From Yarrowia lipolytica (lineage: Eukaryota; Ascomycota; Dipodascomycetes; Dipodascales): DNA of 64,000 nt. Below are positions 31,162-41,089 of the stretch, piece after piece (the stretch's first letter is position 1; the number at the start of each line of letters is the position of its first letter). Made by a program: the position numbers and the translations under genes. The notes beneath the pieces are model-generated. The model saw nothing but the letters and a program-made list of their open reading frames with translations, did not search any database and was not told the origin of the DNA. The stretch lies in NCBI RefSeq assembly GCF_001761485.1, contig NC_090775.1:1240001-1304000 (forward strand), given 5' to 3'.

Positions 31162-31983
31162 TTAGGCGCAGACGGTGGTAGCAGGGACCTTCTCGGGAGC
31201 GCAGTGCTGGACGTAGTTCATGAGATCCTGTCGGACGTTCATGTACTGGTTCATGTTGTACTGCTGAGTGCACTGGATGCAAGCGTTAACATTGTCATCA
31301 GAGTTTCGGATAACAGCGCAGATACAGTCGGGGTCCTTCCAGCAGGCGCCCATGACGCCGAGCAGACCGAGGCACTTGTCCTGGCACTCCTTCTTGGCAA
31401 TGAGACCGAGGAATCGCTTGCCGTTGGCAGGAGTCTGGGGAGCGGGAGTGCAGGGGCCGGGAGGGGGCAGGCAGGCGGGGGTTAACGGGAGAGAGGGTAG
31501 TAGGCTGAGGCTGGGGTTGCAGGGACGCGCTAGACTGGGGGGAGGGTTAGGACTCAGCCGGGGGGCGGTAGGAGCAGGGGCGGGAGGAGCAGGAGCGGGG
31601 GGGGGGGTAACAACGGGGTGGCACTTGGCGATGGCGGCGTTGATCTCGTCAATACCGTTGATGTACTGGGTCTTGGCACAAGCCAGACACTTCTGGGTCC
31701 ACTCGAAGCCGTCGAGGAACTGGCACTCGCAGGACTTGAGGCCCTGGCAGGTGTTGAGGCCGACGGACAGCTTGAAGCACTTCTTGGTGCAGAAGAGGTT
31801 CTCGAGCAGAGCGAGAGATCGCTTACCGTTTCCAGTGGGGGCGGGAGCGGGGGTGCAGGCTGAGGGCTGGACCTGGGGGGGGATGGAGACCGAGTTGAGC
31901 TGGGGAGCGGGGAACAGCAGGCCGAGGTCAGCGACGGCGGTGGCGGCGAGAGCGGCAACAGAGAGGACAGAGGTGAGCTGCAT
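31162..31983 (-). CDS. Secreted protein with two CFEM-like eight-cysteine modules
   Basis: A 273-residue protein with a signal peptide (MQLTSVLSVAALAATAVA). Two copies of one module follow. Each begins CTPAP, then a Lys-Arg dibasic site (54-55 and 189-190; possible Kex2 cleavage), then eight cysteines. Module 1 has Cys 65, 69, 79, 85, 87, 99, 102 and 121; module 2 has Cys 200, 204, 214, 220, 222, 235, 238 and 261. The pattern is CxxxC-x9-C-x5-CxC-x11/12-CxxC-x18/22-C. The D-x-CxC of module 2 recalls CFEM domains of fungal surface and haem-binding proteins. A Pro-rich linker joins the modules. No GPI signal is seen. The start at 31983 is chosen because the upstream frame has only a TTG. A TATATAT element lies about 65 bp upstream. 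Confidence 0.8.
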   Translation of the reverse strand: MQLTSVLSVAALAATAVADLGLLFPAPQLNSVSIPPQVQPSACTPAPAPTGNGKRSLALLENLFCTKKCFKLSVGLNTCQGLKSCECQFLDGFEWTQKCLACAKTQYINGIDEINAAIAKCHPVVTPPPAPAPPAPAPTAPRLSPNPPPSLARPCNPSLSLLPSLPLTPACLPPPGPCTPAPQTPANGKRFLGLIAKKECQDKCLGLLGVMGACWKDPDCICAVIRNSDDNVNACIQCTQQYNMNQYMNVRQDLMNYVQHCAPEKVPATTVCA

Positions 31984-32047
31984 TGTTGATGTGAGAGTGA
32001 GTGTGGTTGTTAGTCTGGACAAGACTTGTGAGGAGATGAGAGGGGAT

Positions 32048-32054
32048 TATATAT
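32048..32054 (-). promoter_or_regulatory. TATA-like element of the secreted protein gene
   Basis: TATATAT (ATATATA on the minus strand) about 65 bp upstream of the ATG at 31983. Confidence 0.45.
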
Positions 32055-32612
32055 CCCTGGGATTCCCGTATGTACTTGTAGACAGCTCCGAATCAGACTT
32101 CAAACAAGTGTACAGTTGATGCGGTTGGTACAGCTTAATGCCAATGTAGATCTGTCGATCTTTCTAGAGTGAGGCGAGTGACTGAGGGCGCACCGTATGA
32201 GGAGCGGAGCTGGGGGTGTGAGCGGGGCGGGTTGGGTGGTTATGGTCGGACCAGGGGAGCTCTTGGACCATTGGAACGGTGGCGGCTGGGCCATTGTACC
32301 CGGGGAAGTCGCGGTCTCATTCCTCCATCCCTAGGTCGTGGCCAAGCTAATTCTAGCCGACAATCCATTCTCACTAGCCTCTGATCACCAAGATCGTCGG
32401 TAGCGGCTCAAGAGCAAAGTCACACTTTGGATTTTGTCTTTTCCGTTCGGGGAGCAATCGTTCTAAATTGGGAATATTGTCTGGTCTGAAAGCAGGGTTC
32501 GATGTGGTTGACGGCGGTAGACAGGTAGACGGCCGATTGGGGCTATCCGGATGAGATACGCGTATCGTCTCAGGGCAACTCACATGCTGCCTCGGTTCCT
32601 GGCACGTACCTG

Positions 32613-32720
32613 GTTCCTGTTCTTGTTCCTGTTCCTGTTCCTGTTCTTGTTCCTGTTCCTGTTCCTGCTCCTGTTCCTGTTCCTGTTCCTGTTCCTGTTC
32701 CTGTTCCTGTTCCTGTTCCT
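32613..32720. repeat. Hexanucleotide array (GTTCCT)18
   Basis: Exactly 108 bp of GTTCCT units, with a few single-base variants (GTTCTT, GCTCCT). Confidence 0.92.
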
Positions 32721-33231
32721 AGACTGACAGGGGTGCAACTTTTTCCATCGTACGCATGGAATTACTTGTTCAGAGCGTCCATACGGTCGTACAGTTTAGT
32801 CGGTCTCATAGTTGACAGGGTCTTGTATGTTTTGCTGCACCGTTTCCCAAACAGGAAATAAGGGGTCTGCTGAGAACGGAGGTCCCTACGTCTGCCAGAA
32901 ACAAGCTCGTATCAGGGAGCTGCGCAATATGGGGGGATTTCTTTTTCACGCGCAATCATGGTCCCTGCCGGACTTTTGGTGCCATTTCTTTTTCGCCTGT
33001 CTTGCTTGGCTCTTTTGTGTCCCTACAGCTCTGCGTCTGTCAATCCACGTTCTCTCGCTGGGGTGAGGGGATAAAGGTTAAAAAATCACAAACGAAATGG
33101 CCGCCTAATGTTAGTACACACTGTCGATCGTGGCGATCTGTAGATCACGAAAACACCTCAGTTGGGGGTTTGGGAGGTTAGTTTTTTAAGCTTTTTTAGA
33201 CGAAGTGAAAAGTCAATTGCCTTGTTCTAAC

Positions 33232-33253
33232 TTTTTTTTTTTTTTTTTTTTTT
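33232..33253. repeat. T22 homopolymer
   Basis: Twenty-two consecutive T on the plus strand. I looked for a LINE-type poly(A) tail with a target-site duplication and saw none. Confidence 0.9.
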
Positions 33254-35262
33254 GGAAAGACCAACTAAGACACGCAAACACTCACCCAGACAGAGAGGAA
33301 AAGGGCCCGAAAAATATAGCGTGGATTTTGACTCGAGACTAACTGGAGGTTGGAGCGAATCCACATTGTTTGTCTGTCTGATAACCGTCCATCGGATCAA
33401 AGTCGCGCCATAACTGCCCACTGCACACGGCCCTCTTACGCTTAGGCCTCCGCAGAGCCCCGGCCCCCGTATTTGTCGACTGCCGCTTTCGATCTCAGAC
33501 AGCGGCACCTACCGTCTAGTCTCTCTGTCTGCCCATTGTCTCTCGGCGCACAGGCTCCGGGCTCGCATCGTACAGGCACCCTGTGCAACCGCTGTGGGAG
33601 TGTAATTATCGGTAGCTTGTAGCCGAGGCCGAACGGGAGTGGGTGGAATGTGGCTATGGACTGGTTGCGATTGCGGCAGATGGAGCTCTGGCAAATGATT
33701 CTGGAAGACGGTTGTACTACTATCTCAATGAGGGCGGACGGACACAGCCTCTCCACATGACGGCTGACACATGTATAGCGGAGGTCATTATGACTATCCG
33801 GCTTGGCACTGGGGCATCGAGAGTTGCACCCAGAAGGTGTGGGTGGACAGAGATTGGCACGATTGTCCAAAGGCAGTATGTGACGGTAGATCGGGCAAAA
33901 CCAATGGCAAGAAGAACGAGACCTGTGTGATTCAATGGACTTGTACCACTGGTTGTGCTGCTCACCCCCAACCCGGAATGTAATACACTATAGTTATCAT
34001 ACAACGAGGGATATCTACCGGTACCGTACCTGTAATACACCAAATGTAAGATGGGTTTATAATAATAAGTAATCATATATCATCTCTGTGCAACCTCCGG
34101 TACAAAGTTCCACCTTGCAGAGCCAACCCTACTACTTGTAGTGCCGCCGGTCTATGATCAGTGTCCGAATTGGTCCTGGTCTTTCCATATTGGGATCTTG
34201 TTTAGACACGAGTGGTGGAGACGAGTGGAAACTCGATATTGGGGGACACCGAAGTGCGTAGGAACGATGGAAGAACTCGTGCCGTATCGTATGTGTCTAC
34301 TCGCGTCGTTTTCTCGTTGTACAAGTAGACGGCTCTGATCCCTCGTAAAGCAACCATACGACAGCCTAAAGAGTGCTAACAATGTCTCAGTCTGTACAGT
34401 GGTCTTCACTTGTTGGCAAGGTAGAGGTACAGTACAAGTACAAGTACATTCAGGCACCAGGAACATCCAGGCACGCTTTCTGTTATTCCAGTTTGACCTT
34501 ACACATCCATAATGGAAGACGCATATCCGAACTGTGCTGCTCGGTGACTTACCAGGACCCTGGATTTAATACAACCACAGGGCTATAGCCTGCATTTCCA
34601 TTAACGGGCAGTTATGATCCCGAAATGGACAAGGATCGACCATTGAATTTCGCAACGACGGATTCTACTGGTCTACTTGTACAGAAACTCGTACCGCCCA
34701 AAACAGGTGTTCTGCACACATCCACGGCTGGCTGTCGGACTCACGAGGAATGATGGTCGCTTATACGCAGGTGAGATGCGTTCCTGGGAAGACATCTGAG
34801 GAAAGAGGCAGTTTGGTAAGGGTTGGGGCCAACATGCTTCAGGGTTGTGTAGTCGTACTTGTAGGGATATGATGACGGACCTCGACAGTACGGTGTGTAC
34901 AGTACATGGTATGGGGAGATCCCATCGCACCAAACACCGCACAAGGAAGTGTTGAAACTTGTAGTCCAGAAGACGGATAAAGCTAAAACTCAGGAAATAA
35001 GACAAAACAGCGATTCTGAACCAAACGCGCCTTTCATATTGACGACATCGCCCCGACTAAGCAAGTTAAACACGTCCCAGTCCAGCACGCTTACTCGCCA
35101 TTGTCTTCAGTTAAGCTTAGTTGAGAGTCCCAATTAGACTGACTGCATGACAAACAAGCAGATGAAAAATATATGCAGAAAAAATATATATAAATATGCA
35201 GGTGAAAAAAAGGGCTGGGATCGGAATTCAGGAATGTCCGACAGCCACGTGACAGAGCGAGG

Positions 35263-35320
35263 TAGCGCCAGTACGAGTACGAGTGCGAGTGCTAGTATGA
35301 GTGCTAGTATGAGTACAAAT
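35263..35320. repeat. Degenerate GAGTAC/GAGTGC hexamer repeat
   Basis: About eight units of the type GAGTAC, GAGTGC, TAGTAT, located in the REV1 upstream region. Confidence 0.7.
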
Positions 35321-35747
35321 GCCTGTAACCACTTTGAAAACACGTGACATTGCCCAACCATAGTTCTTCACTCATCCAGTTCTTCACCCCTAGGACCGCG
35401 TCACGTGCAATTCATCACGTCTGTCTCGTAGTCTACGCGTGGTCAAATCAAAAGCAACTAACATCCACCTCCGGACCATCGCGATCTTCTCAAATACATT
35501 ACACTCGCTCCTTCGTACCAACCAAGAGCTTCAAACTACTTTAATGAACTGCTTTTTCTCTTCAGGCACATTCTGAACTCTATGCCAATATGCCTTCAGA
35601 ATCTAGGCTAGTGAGGCGTGTGCAGACGAAGACGCGCCTTGTTGCATTTTGATCGCGAGAACTCCAGGAGTGGGAATTTACCGACCCCTGGCCCAACCCT
35701 GCTGAGGACAGCCGTACCTAGTCGCTTATATCACGTGATACCTTTCC

Positions 35748-38700
35748 ATGGTCAACCAGAGGGCCAAAGATACATACCTCAGCCCGCAGGCTAGGGTGGC
35801 GGGAGAAAAGGAGGAGGCTGAGGAGTATGGACCCACGGGGTTTGGAGATATCGGCAAGTACATTGTCAACAAGGAGCGCAAGCTGCTGAATGCCGATATC
35901 ACACTGCGAAACAATGCCATAGCAGCTGCCAAGGAACAGGGCAAGGAGGTGCCGCAACTGTTCAAGGATTGTGTTGTATATGTCAACGGATACACACGTC
36001 CGTCGGCCAACGAGCTACGTCGCATGATTGTTATTCATGGAGGTGTCTATTTGACCAATTTGCACCTGTCTGGAAAGACTGGAGTGACTCATATAGTGGC
36101 CAGCAATCTCACCAAAAAGAAGAAGCTCGAGTTTCAGAGCTACAAGGTGGTCACTCCCGACTGGGTGGTCGATAGTGTCAAAGAGAGCAAGGTGCAGGAC
36201 TGGGCCAAGTACAGGTTGATTGTGGACACGGGCAACAAAAATGTCCTGGGGTTGTTCAAGGCCAAGATGGCTACAGAGTCGTTTCAGGAGCTGTTAGATG
36301 AGGAGTTGGGTGATGGTGGAGATTTGACACAGTCTCTGCCGACGATAGAAGAACCCACCAAGTGTTCCATTATCCCATCATCTCTAGCTTCTCCCGCTCA
36401 CAGCATGAAACCACCGGTGAGCAAGGAACCTGTGGCATTATTTCCTCGTCCTTCACTGGCGAGAAAAGCCGAGCGTGCTCCCTCAGTAGAGTCGCCAGCA
36501 CCGAAACGAGCCAAACCTATCCCTTCGTTCTCATCGTTCGAGTTGTCTTTCGATGAGGAGGAGCTGTTCAACTCCCTGCCACGTCCAGGAGCAAAGGGCG
36601 AGTCAGAGAGCCGGACTATGGGCACCCAAGAGACTCAGACCCAGGAGGGGACAGATAAAACCGAGGAGACCCAGGAAGAGACCCGGGGGCAAACTGAGGA
36701 CGAAGCTCGATACGAAACAGTCACGACTGCAGATAATGACGTACCAATCTCGTCCCTGCCCTTCAGCAGCAGCATGTTACGAGCTGTGGACCAGAGCATC
36801 GACGCTGTGAAGGCGGAGGATGCAAACTACGACGACTTGGAGTTCAGTCAGAGTGAGTTACTGGGGGTGTTGAGTCAAGTAGGTGACGGTTCTGTACTTG
36901 AACAGGCGTTGGAGACTGAAGGTGAGATACAGGTTGACAAAGGAGAGCCCCCAGATCAGTTAGAAGACTCAGACTTTGACTTCTTGGACCACATTAGTGC
37001 CGAGGAGTCTGCTGACGAATCTGAGAAGGAAGACCCTGCTGTGGAAAGATTGGCAAAGGAAGAGTCGTCGGGAAGATCAGTTACTCCACCAATTCGCCCG
37101 GAAGATCAGCTGTCGACGACACCAATCAAACGGACTAGCAAACTTCCGTATGCAATCGACGATCCCAGATTCATCTCCCACTTTTACGAAAAGTCTCGTC
37201 TGCACCATCTCTCTACCTGGAAGGCCCGTCTACAGGCTAAATTCGAGTTGTCTTCCAAAAACAAACAAGTACCACCTCCTATATCTGGAGGCGATCGGAT
37301 CATCATGCACCTTGACTTCGACTCCTTCTTCGTGGCGGTATCTACGCTTGACAGGCCAGATCTGACCAGAAAACCGGTTGCGGTAGGCAGTGGAGGATCC
37401 AGAAACGCTGACATAGCCAGTTGCAACTACGAGGCTCGAAAATACGGCGTCAAGAACGGCATGTGGATGTCACGTGCCCTGAAACTGTGCCCAGATCTGC
37501 AGACTGTGGACTACAACTTCCCCAAGTACGAGGAGGTGTCTGAGGCGTTTTATACAATCCTAAGAGAGTCTCAGCTGGACTACATTCGGCCAGTTTCTGT
37601 TGATGAGGCCCTTGTAGATGCCACAACTCTCATCGAGGCCAATGCGACCGAGTGTTCACTCTCTGAAGCTGCCGAAACAGTTGCGAAAGCTATCGCGACC
37701 AAAGTGAGGGCCACGACAGGATGCAACATCTCTGTTGGCTGTTCCAGAAACATACTACTAGCTAAACTCGCTCTTCGAGAAGCCAAACCGAACGGAGTCC
37801 ATGTCATGTTTGACCAGAAAGCTATTTCCCAACTCCTGGATAAGACCAAGATTTCAGAAATCCCTGGTATAGGCAGGTCAATAGCTGGTCAGATTCGCGA
37901 AAAACTGCATGTGTCAACTGCAGGTAAACTAGCTCGTCTGAAGGACGTGATTCCAAACATGTCTGCTCTATTGGGCCCCAAACGAGGGCCTCAGATTGTC
38001 GACTTTTGTCTTGGCAAAGATGACTCTCAGATAGCTGTCCAGGATGAACGCAAATCCATCAGTGTGGAGATTTCTTATGGAGTTCGGTTCGAGAACAAGA
38101 AGCAGTTCGACGGGTTTGTGTTTAACATGTCTGCCGAGCTGGCTTCTCGAATGGAGGAGATTTCTGTCGAGGGCAGCCAGTTGACGTGCAAGCTCTATGT
38201 GCGTAAAAACGAGCATGAGACCCCCAAGTACATGGGCCATGGACAGTGCGACATTTACAACAAGAGTGTGAGTCTGGGGTGCTCGGTGAGCAGTACAAGT
38301 GAGATTAATTTGGCTGCCAGGGGCCAGTTTGCTGCTATGGGATACGATCCTGTATTGGTTAGAGGAGTGGGTATTCAGATAACCAAACTGACCCGTGATA
38401 AGGGTAAGGGAAAACAGTCCATGCTGGACTTCAATCGGGGAAGAACCACTAGACCCGATCTACGTGCCCCTATCATGCCCCCAGCGGGCACTCAGTTTGA
38501 TATTCCCGCTGATATCGACCCCGAGGTGCTTCCTTTTCTTCCTGCTTCCCTTCGAAAACAGATTGAGACTAGAATGGGCATTACCGGTGGTTCTAGAGGT
38601 GCATTGGATCCGCCTAAAACGCCAACCAAAAAGAACCAGCAAGAAATGGGCTCGTTTTTCAGCCCCAGCCCCAGCAAGAGCGTCTACGCAACCCCGGGAC

Positions 38701-39407
38701 TGAGTCAGAGCTCTCCCATTCGAGCACCAAGTATCTCACCTTCTCCACGACGAGCCAAGTCGGTCAGTCCTCGGAAGCGTCCTGGAAAGCCTGCTGCCAA
38801 GACCCAGATCAAGCGTCAGAAGGCCAACGTCAGGATATCTCATTTGCTTCCAGACGTGCAGGTCTGTTCGGAGGAGATGGCGGCTCTCCAGAACGAGCTG
38901 GCCATATTGAAGGCTGCTCTTGGAGAAGGCACTCCCGTGGAGCTGGTGACACGAATGATGCCTCTGGTGAACTCGCAGACGGACATGAACATTTTTATGG
39001 AACTGTCGTCGTCCATTCAACAAGAGGTGATCATGGATTACCGTAACGAGATCCAGCGCAAGATTGCTAGCATCTCAAGACAGTTGGAGGATCTCAAGGA
39101 GAAGGAACGGATCGAACGAAGCCGAGAAGGCTCGAACCTGAGAACTATCTCCCTGGGAACGGTTACTCGAAACAGACCAGATACTCAGGAGCTGTTGAGT
39201 AGACTCAGTCAGTGGGTTAAATCTAGCTACGACGGTCCCCATGAAGATGACGTTACTCATATGATCAGACGGCTACGGCATTACCGCAACGAGGGGTACC
39301 ACGAGGTAGTCAACGCCTCTGTTCGTTGGCTTTCCAAATTGAGTGCCAAAAGTCCAGATTGGTCGGGGGTTGTGAGAGATATAATAGTTGGTTTGCAGGA
39401 GGGATAA
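35748..39407 (+). CDS. REV1: DNA repair protein REV1 (Y-family polymerase, deoxycytidyl transferase)
   Basis: A 1219-residue translesion polymerase scaffold. A BRCT domain lies at about residues 71-150. An acidic, low-complexity linker of roughly 350 residues follows. The Y-family polymerase core starts near 515 with the metal-binding HLDFDSFFVAV and includes SVDEALVD near 617, supplying the second carboxylates. A little-finger domain follows. A ubiquitin-binding-motif-like segment is seen at LPFLPASLRKQIE (about 925-937). The C-terminal ~100 residues match the Rev1 C-terminal domain that docks Rev7 and other polymerases. REV1 inserts dCMP opposite abasic sites and recruits Pol zeta. The ATG at 35748 sits 10 bp after a TCACGTGA. 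The length is longer than S. cerevisiae Rev1 (985), mostly through the linker. Confidence 0.95.
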   Translation: MVNQRAKDTYLSPQARVAGEKEEAEEYGPTGFGDIGKYIVNKERKLLNADITLRNNAIAAAKEQGKEVPQLFKDCVVYVNGYTRPSANELRRMIVIHGGVYLTNLHLSGKTGVTHIVASNLTKKKKLEFQSYKVVTPDWVVDSVKESKVQDWAKYRLIVDTGNKNVLGLFKAKMATESFQELLDEELGDGGDLTQSLPTIEEPTKCSIIPSSLASPAHSMKPPVSKEPVALFPRPSLARKAERAPSVESPAPKRAKPIPSFSSFELSFDEEELFNSLPRPGAKGESESRTMGTQETQTQEGTDKTEETQEETRGQTEDEARYETVTTADNDVPISSLPFSSSMLRAVDQSIDAVKAEDANYDDLEFSQSELLGVLSQVGDGSVLEQALETEGEIQVDKGEPPDQLEDSDFDFLDHISAEESADESEKEDPAVERLAKEESSGRSVTPPIRPEDQLSTTPIKRTSKLPYAIDDPRFISHFYEKSRLHHLSTWKARLQAKFELSSKNKQVPPPISGGDRIIMHLDFDSFFVAVSTLDRPDLTRKPVAVGSGGSRNADIASCNYEARKYGVKNGMWMSRALKLCPDLQTVDYNFPKYEEVSEAFYTILRESQLDYIRPVSVDEALVDATTLIEANATECSLSEAAETVAKAIATKVRATTGCNISVGCSRNILLAKLALREAKPNGVHVMFDQKAISQLLDKTKISEIPGIGRSIAGQIREKLHVSTAGKLARLKDVIPNMSALLGPKRGPQIVDFCLGKDDSQIAVQDERKSISVEISYGVRFENKKQFDGFVFNMSAELASRMEEISVEGSQLTCKLYVRKNEHETPKYMGHGQCDIYNKSVSLGCSVSSTSEINLAARGQFAAMGYDPVLVRGVGIQITKLTRDKGKGKQSMLDFNRGRTTRPDLRAPIMPPAGTQFDIPADIDPEVLPFLPASLRKQIETRMGITGGSRGALDPPKTPTKKNQQEMGSFFSPSPSKSVYATPGLSQSSPIRAPSISPSPRRAKSVSPRKRPGKPAAKTQIKRQKANVRISHLLPDVQVCSEEMAALQNELAILKAALGEGTPVELVTRMMPLVNSQTDMNIFMELSSSIQQEVIMDYRNEIQRKIASISRQLEDLKEKERIERSREGSNLRTISLGTVTRNRPDTQELLSRLSQWVKSSYDGPHEDDVTHMIRRLRHYRNEGYHEVVNASVRWLSKLSAKSPDWSGVVRDIIVGLQEG

Positions 39408-41089
39408 GGGAAATGGAGGGAAGTGGAGGGTGGTGAAGGAACGGTTATTTATTGTTGTATTTATTATATCATCTATTTTTTCATCAACTAGGGGTTTGGC
39501 AACCGGTAAAAGTGATTGGAGACTGGAGAAGAAGGAAGATTCAGACGTGCAAGTCTTCGGAAAAGATTCGCAACGCAAGCAGTGGTACTGACACGATGTT
39601 ATTCTGAAGTAGATATCAGGGAAAACCTCATCCGCGTGATGATATTCAAATTATGAGTCGTCCTTTCCCTCACAGTGTAGCATCACCAACGTTCTGGTGA
39701 CACTGTACTGCCCAACATGATTACTTTTTTCTCAACTTGTTCAACATCACTTCGGTCAAACGATAAACACTGCTACTCTTACTACAAGTAGTACCACAAG
39801 TCGACCTCATCCCCAGCTCCTGCAAATGAGACAAGTATTTGCAGTCGAACGAGTGGCTGATACTGTGTGTGCCAAAAGTCCACGGAGAACAGATATACTT
39901 ATACCTGGGCAAGCCACACTGACCTGGACCGAAAAATGTCCGACCCCGTTCATAACAAAAGTGAGTAAATAGCCCGGTGCCTTGCCCTTCAAACAAGGTG
40001 TCTTCGGGGCCGGCAAGGGTCTCAGTGCTGGCAGGTGTCTCAGTGGCAGCAAGGGTCTGGCGGCAAGGGTATCGGTGCCAGCAGGAGTCTCGGTGCCAGC
40101 AGGAGTCCCGGTGTCTACTCTACGGGACCTTTGGATGGATGGACCCGAGACGGATCCACTGAATCGGTTCAACGATCACACTAACTGGGCCGTGGATGTT
40201 AACCGGGTCCACGTCAAAGCACATGGGATCGTCGCCTTCTCATCCCAAAACGCCAATCTGCCCGGTCCGATACTCACAAGGTTCGATGCAGCGGGCAGCG
40301 GGTTCACGGCTGTGTATTCGGTGCCGTGTCAGTATGAGTATCATAGTAGAGGAGGGACAAGGCGCAGATGAAGCACTCTTCTAGCAAGTAAGAACGAGTC
40401 TGTCAACTACCGGTACAGTACTTGTACAACTTGTGGAGTTGCCGTCAGTTCACTTTGGCAAGACACTACAAGTAGGAAAATGCGCCTGTAGTTGCCCACC
40501 ACCAGATCTGAGACAACGTTGACGCAGGTCCTCTTGTCTCCCTTGTCTCCCTTGTCTCTCTTGGGCTGAGTGAGAGCCACAGGCACGTGCGATTGTTATC
40601 AAGAGAGTCGCTTATTGGGAGATAGCTCGAGTTAGGTTATCTGAAAGCCTGAAAGTGGGCAAGGTTGGAAGAGGGGGGTGGTGGCCTGAAAGTCGGTTTT
40701 TGGACGACGCCACGAGACGATATCGGTGCTGGCGGGTCCTGGGAGACGAGCCATAAACAAATCGGGCCCTGTGATTGGTGGATTCCACCCTCCATTCCGC
40801 CAATCCGTCCGGTAAATACTCGTCCACACGCCTCCCTCCATTGTCCCATTGCGCATCCTCCACCTAACAGACCCTGCAGACCACGCCTAACTATATACTA
40901 AGCGATGAATGCAATGCACTGCACCCGTATGTACAGAGTAGAAGCCTAGAAGAAGAAAGCATGAAAGACAAGAGGGCAAGTACAAGTACAGATGGGAAGC
41001 AATTATCAACGACGATTGTCGCACTCTATCTCCTGATCATCTAGTCCATCCGTCCTTGATTAGCGCTCCCCCTCCAAACCAAAGAAACC
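39408..41089. other. Intergenic between REV1 and the aspartic protease gene
   Basis: No supported gene. It contains an 18-bp-type minisatellite (40010-40115), a short TTGTCTCCC repeat (about 40534-40562) and GTAC words. Frames here translate the repeats. Confidence 0.5.
40010..40115. repeat. Minisatellite, about 18-bp unit, 5-6 degenerate copies
   Basis: The unit is roughly GTCTCGGTGCCAGCAGGA. The two rightmost copies are nearly identical; the left ones are decayed. Confidence 0.8.

Larger units (their letters stand above)
31984..35747. other. 3.8 kb intergenic region upstream of the secreted protein gene and REV1
   Basis: A divergent region with no convincing gene. It holds a precise 18-copy hexamer array (32613-32720), a T22 run (33232-33253), several CACGTG sites near REV1 and a degenerate hexamer repeat (35263-35320). 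The longest frame (142 codons, minus strand, near 33442-33870) has no protein resemblance. Confidence 0.5.

Noticed and set aside
31470-31610. A possible intron in the Pro-rich linker of the secreted protein gene (CTAAC followed by CAG)
   Set aside because: There is no GTGAGT-type donor at a fitting place, and the frame runs through unbroken.
33232-33870. A truncated LINE ending in poly(A) on the minus strand (T22 run)
   Set aside because: No reverse-transcriptase resemblance in the adjoining frames and no target-site duplication around the run.
33442-33870. A 142-codon minus-strand frame
   Set aside because: It has no domain, no neighbouring exon and composition like the intergenic DNA around it.
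36380-36625. Frames overlapping REV1 on the opposite strand
   Set aside because: Shadow frames of the REV1 coding sequence without any resemblance of their own.
40261-40300. A B-box match (GGTTCGATGC)
   Set aside because: The flanking bases do not form a T-stem and there is no A-box upstream.
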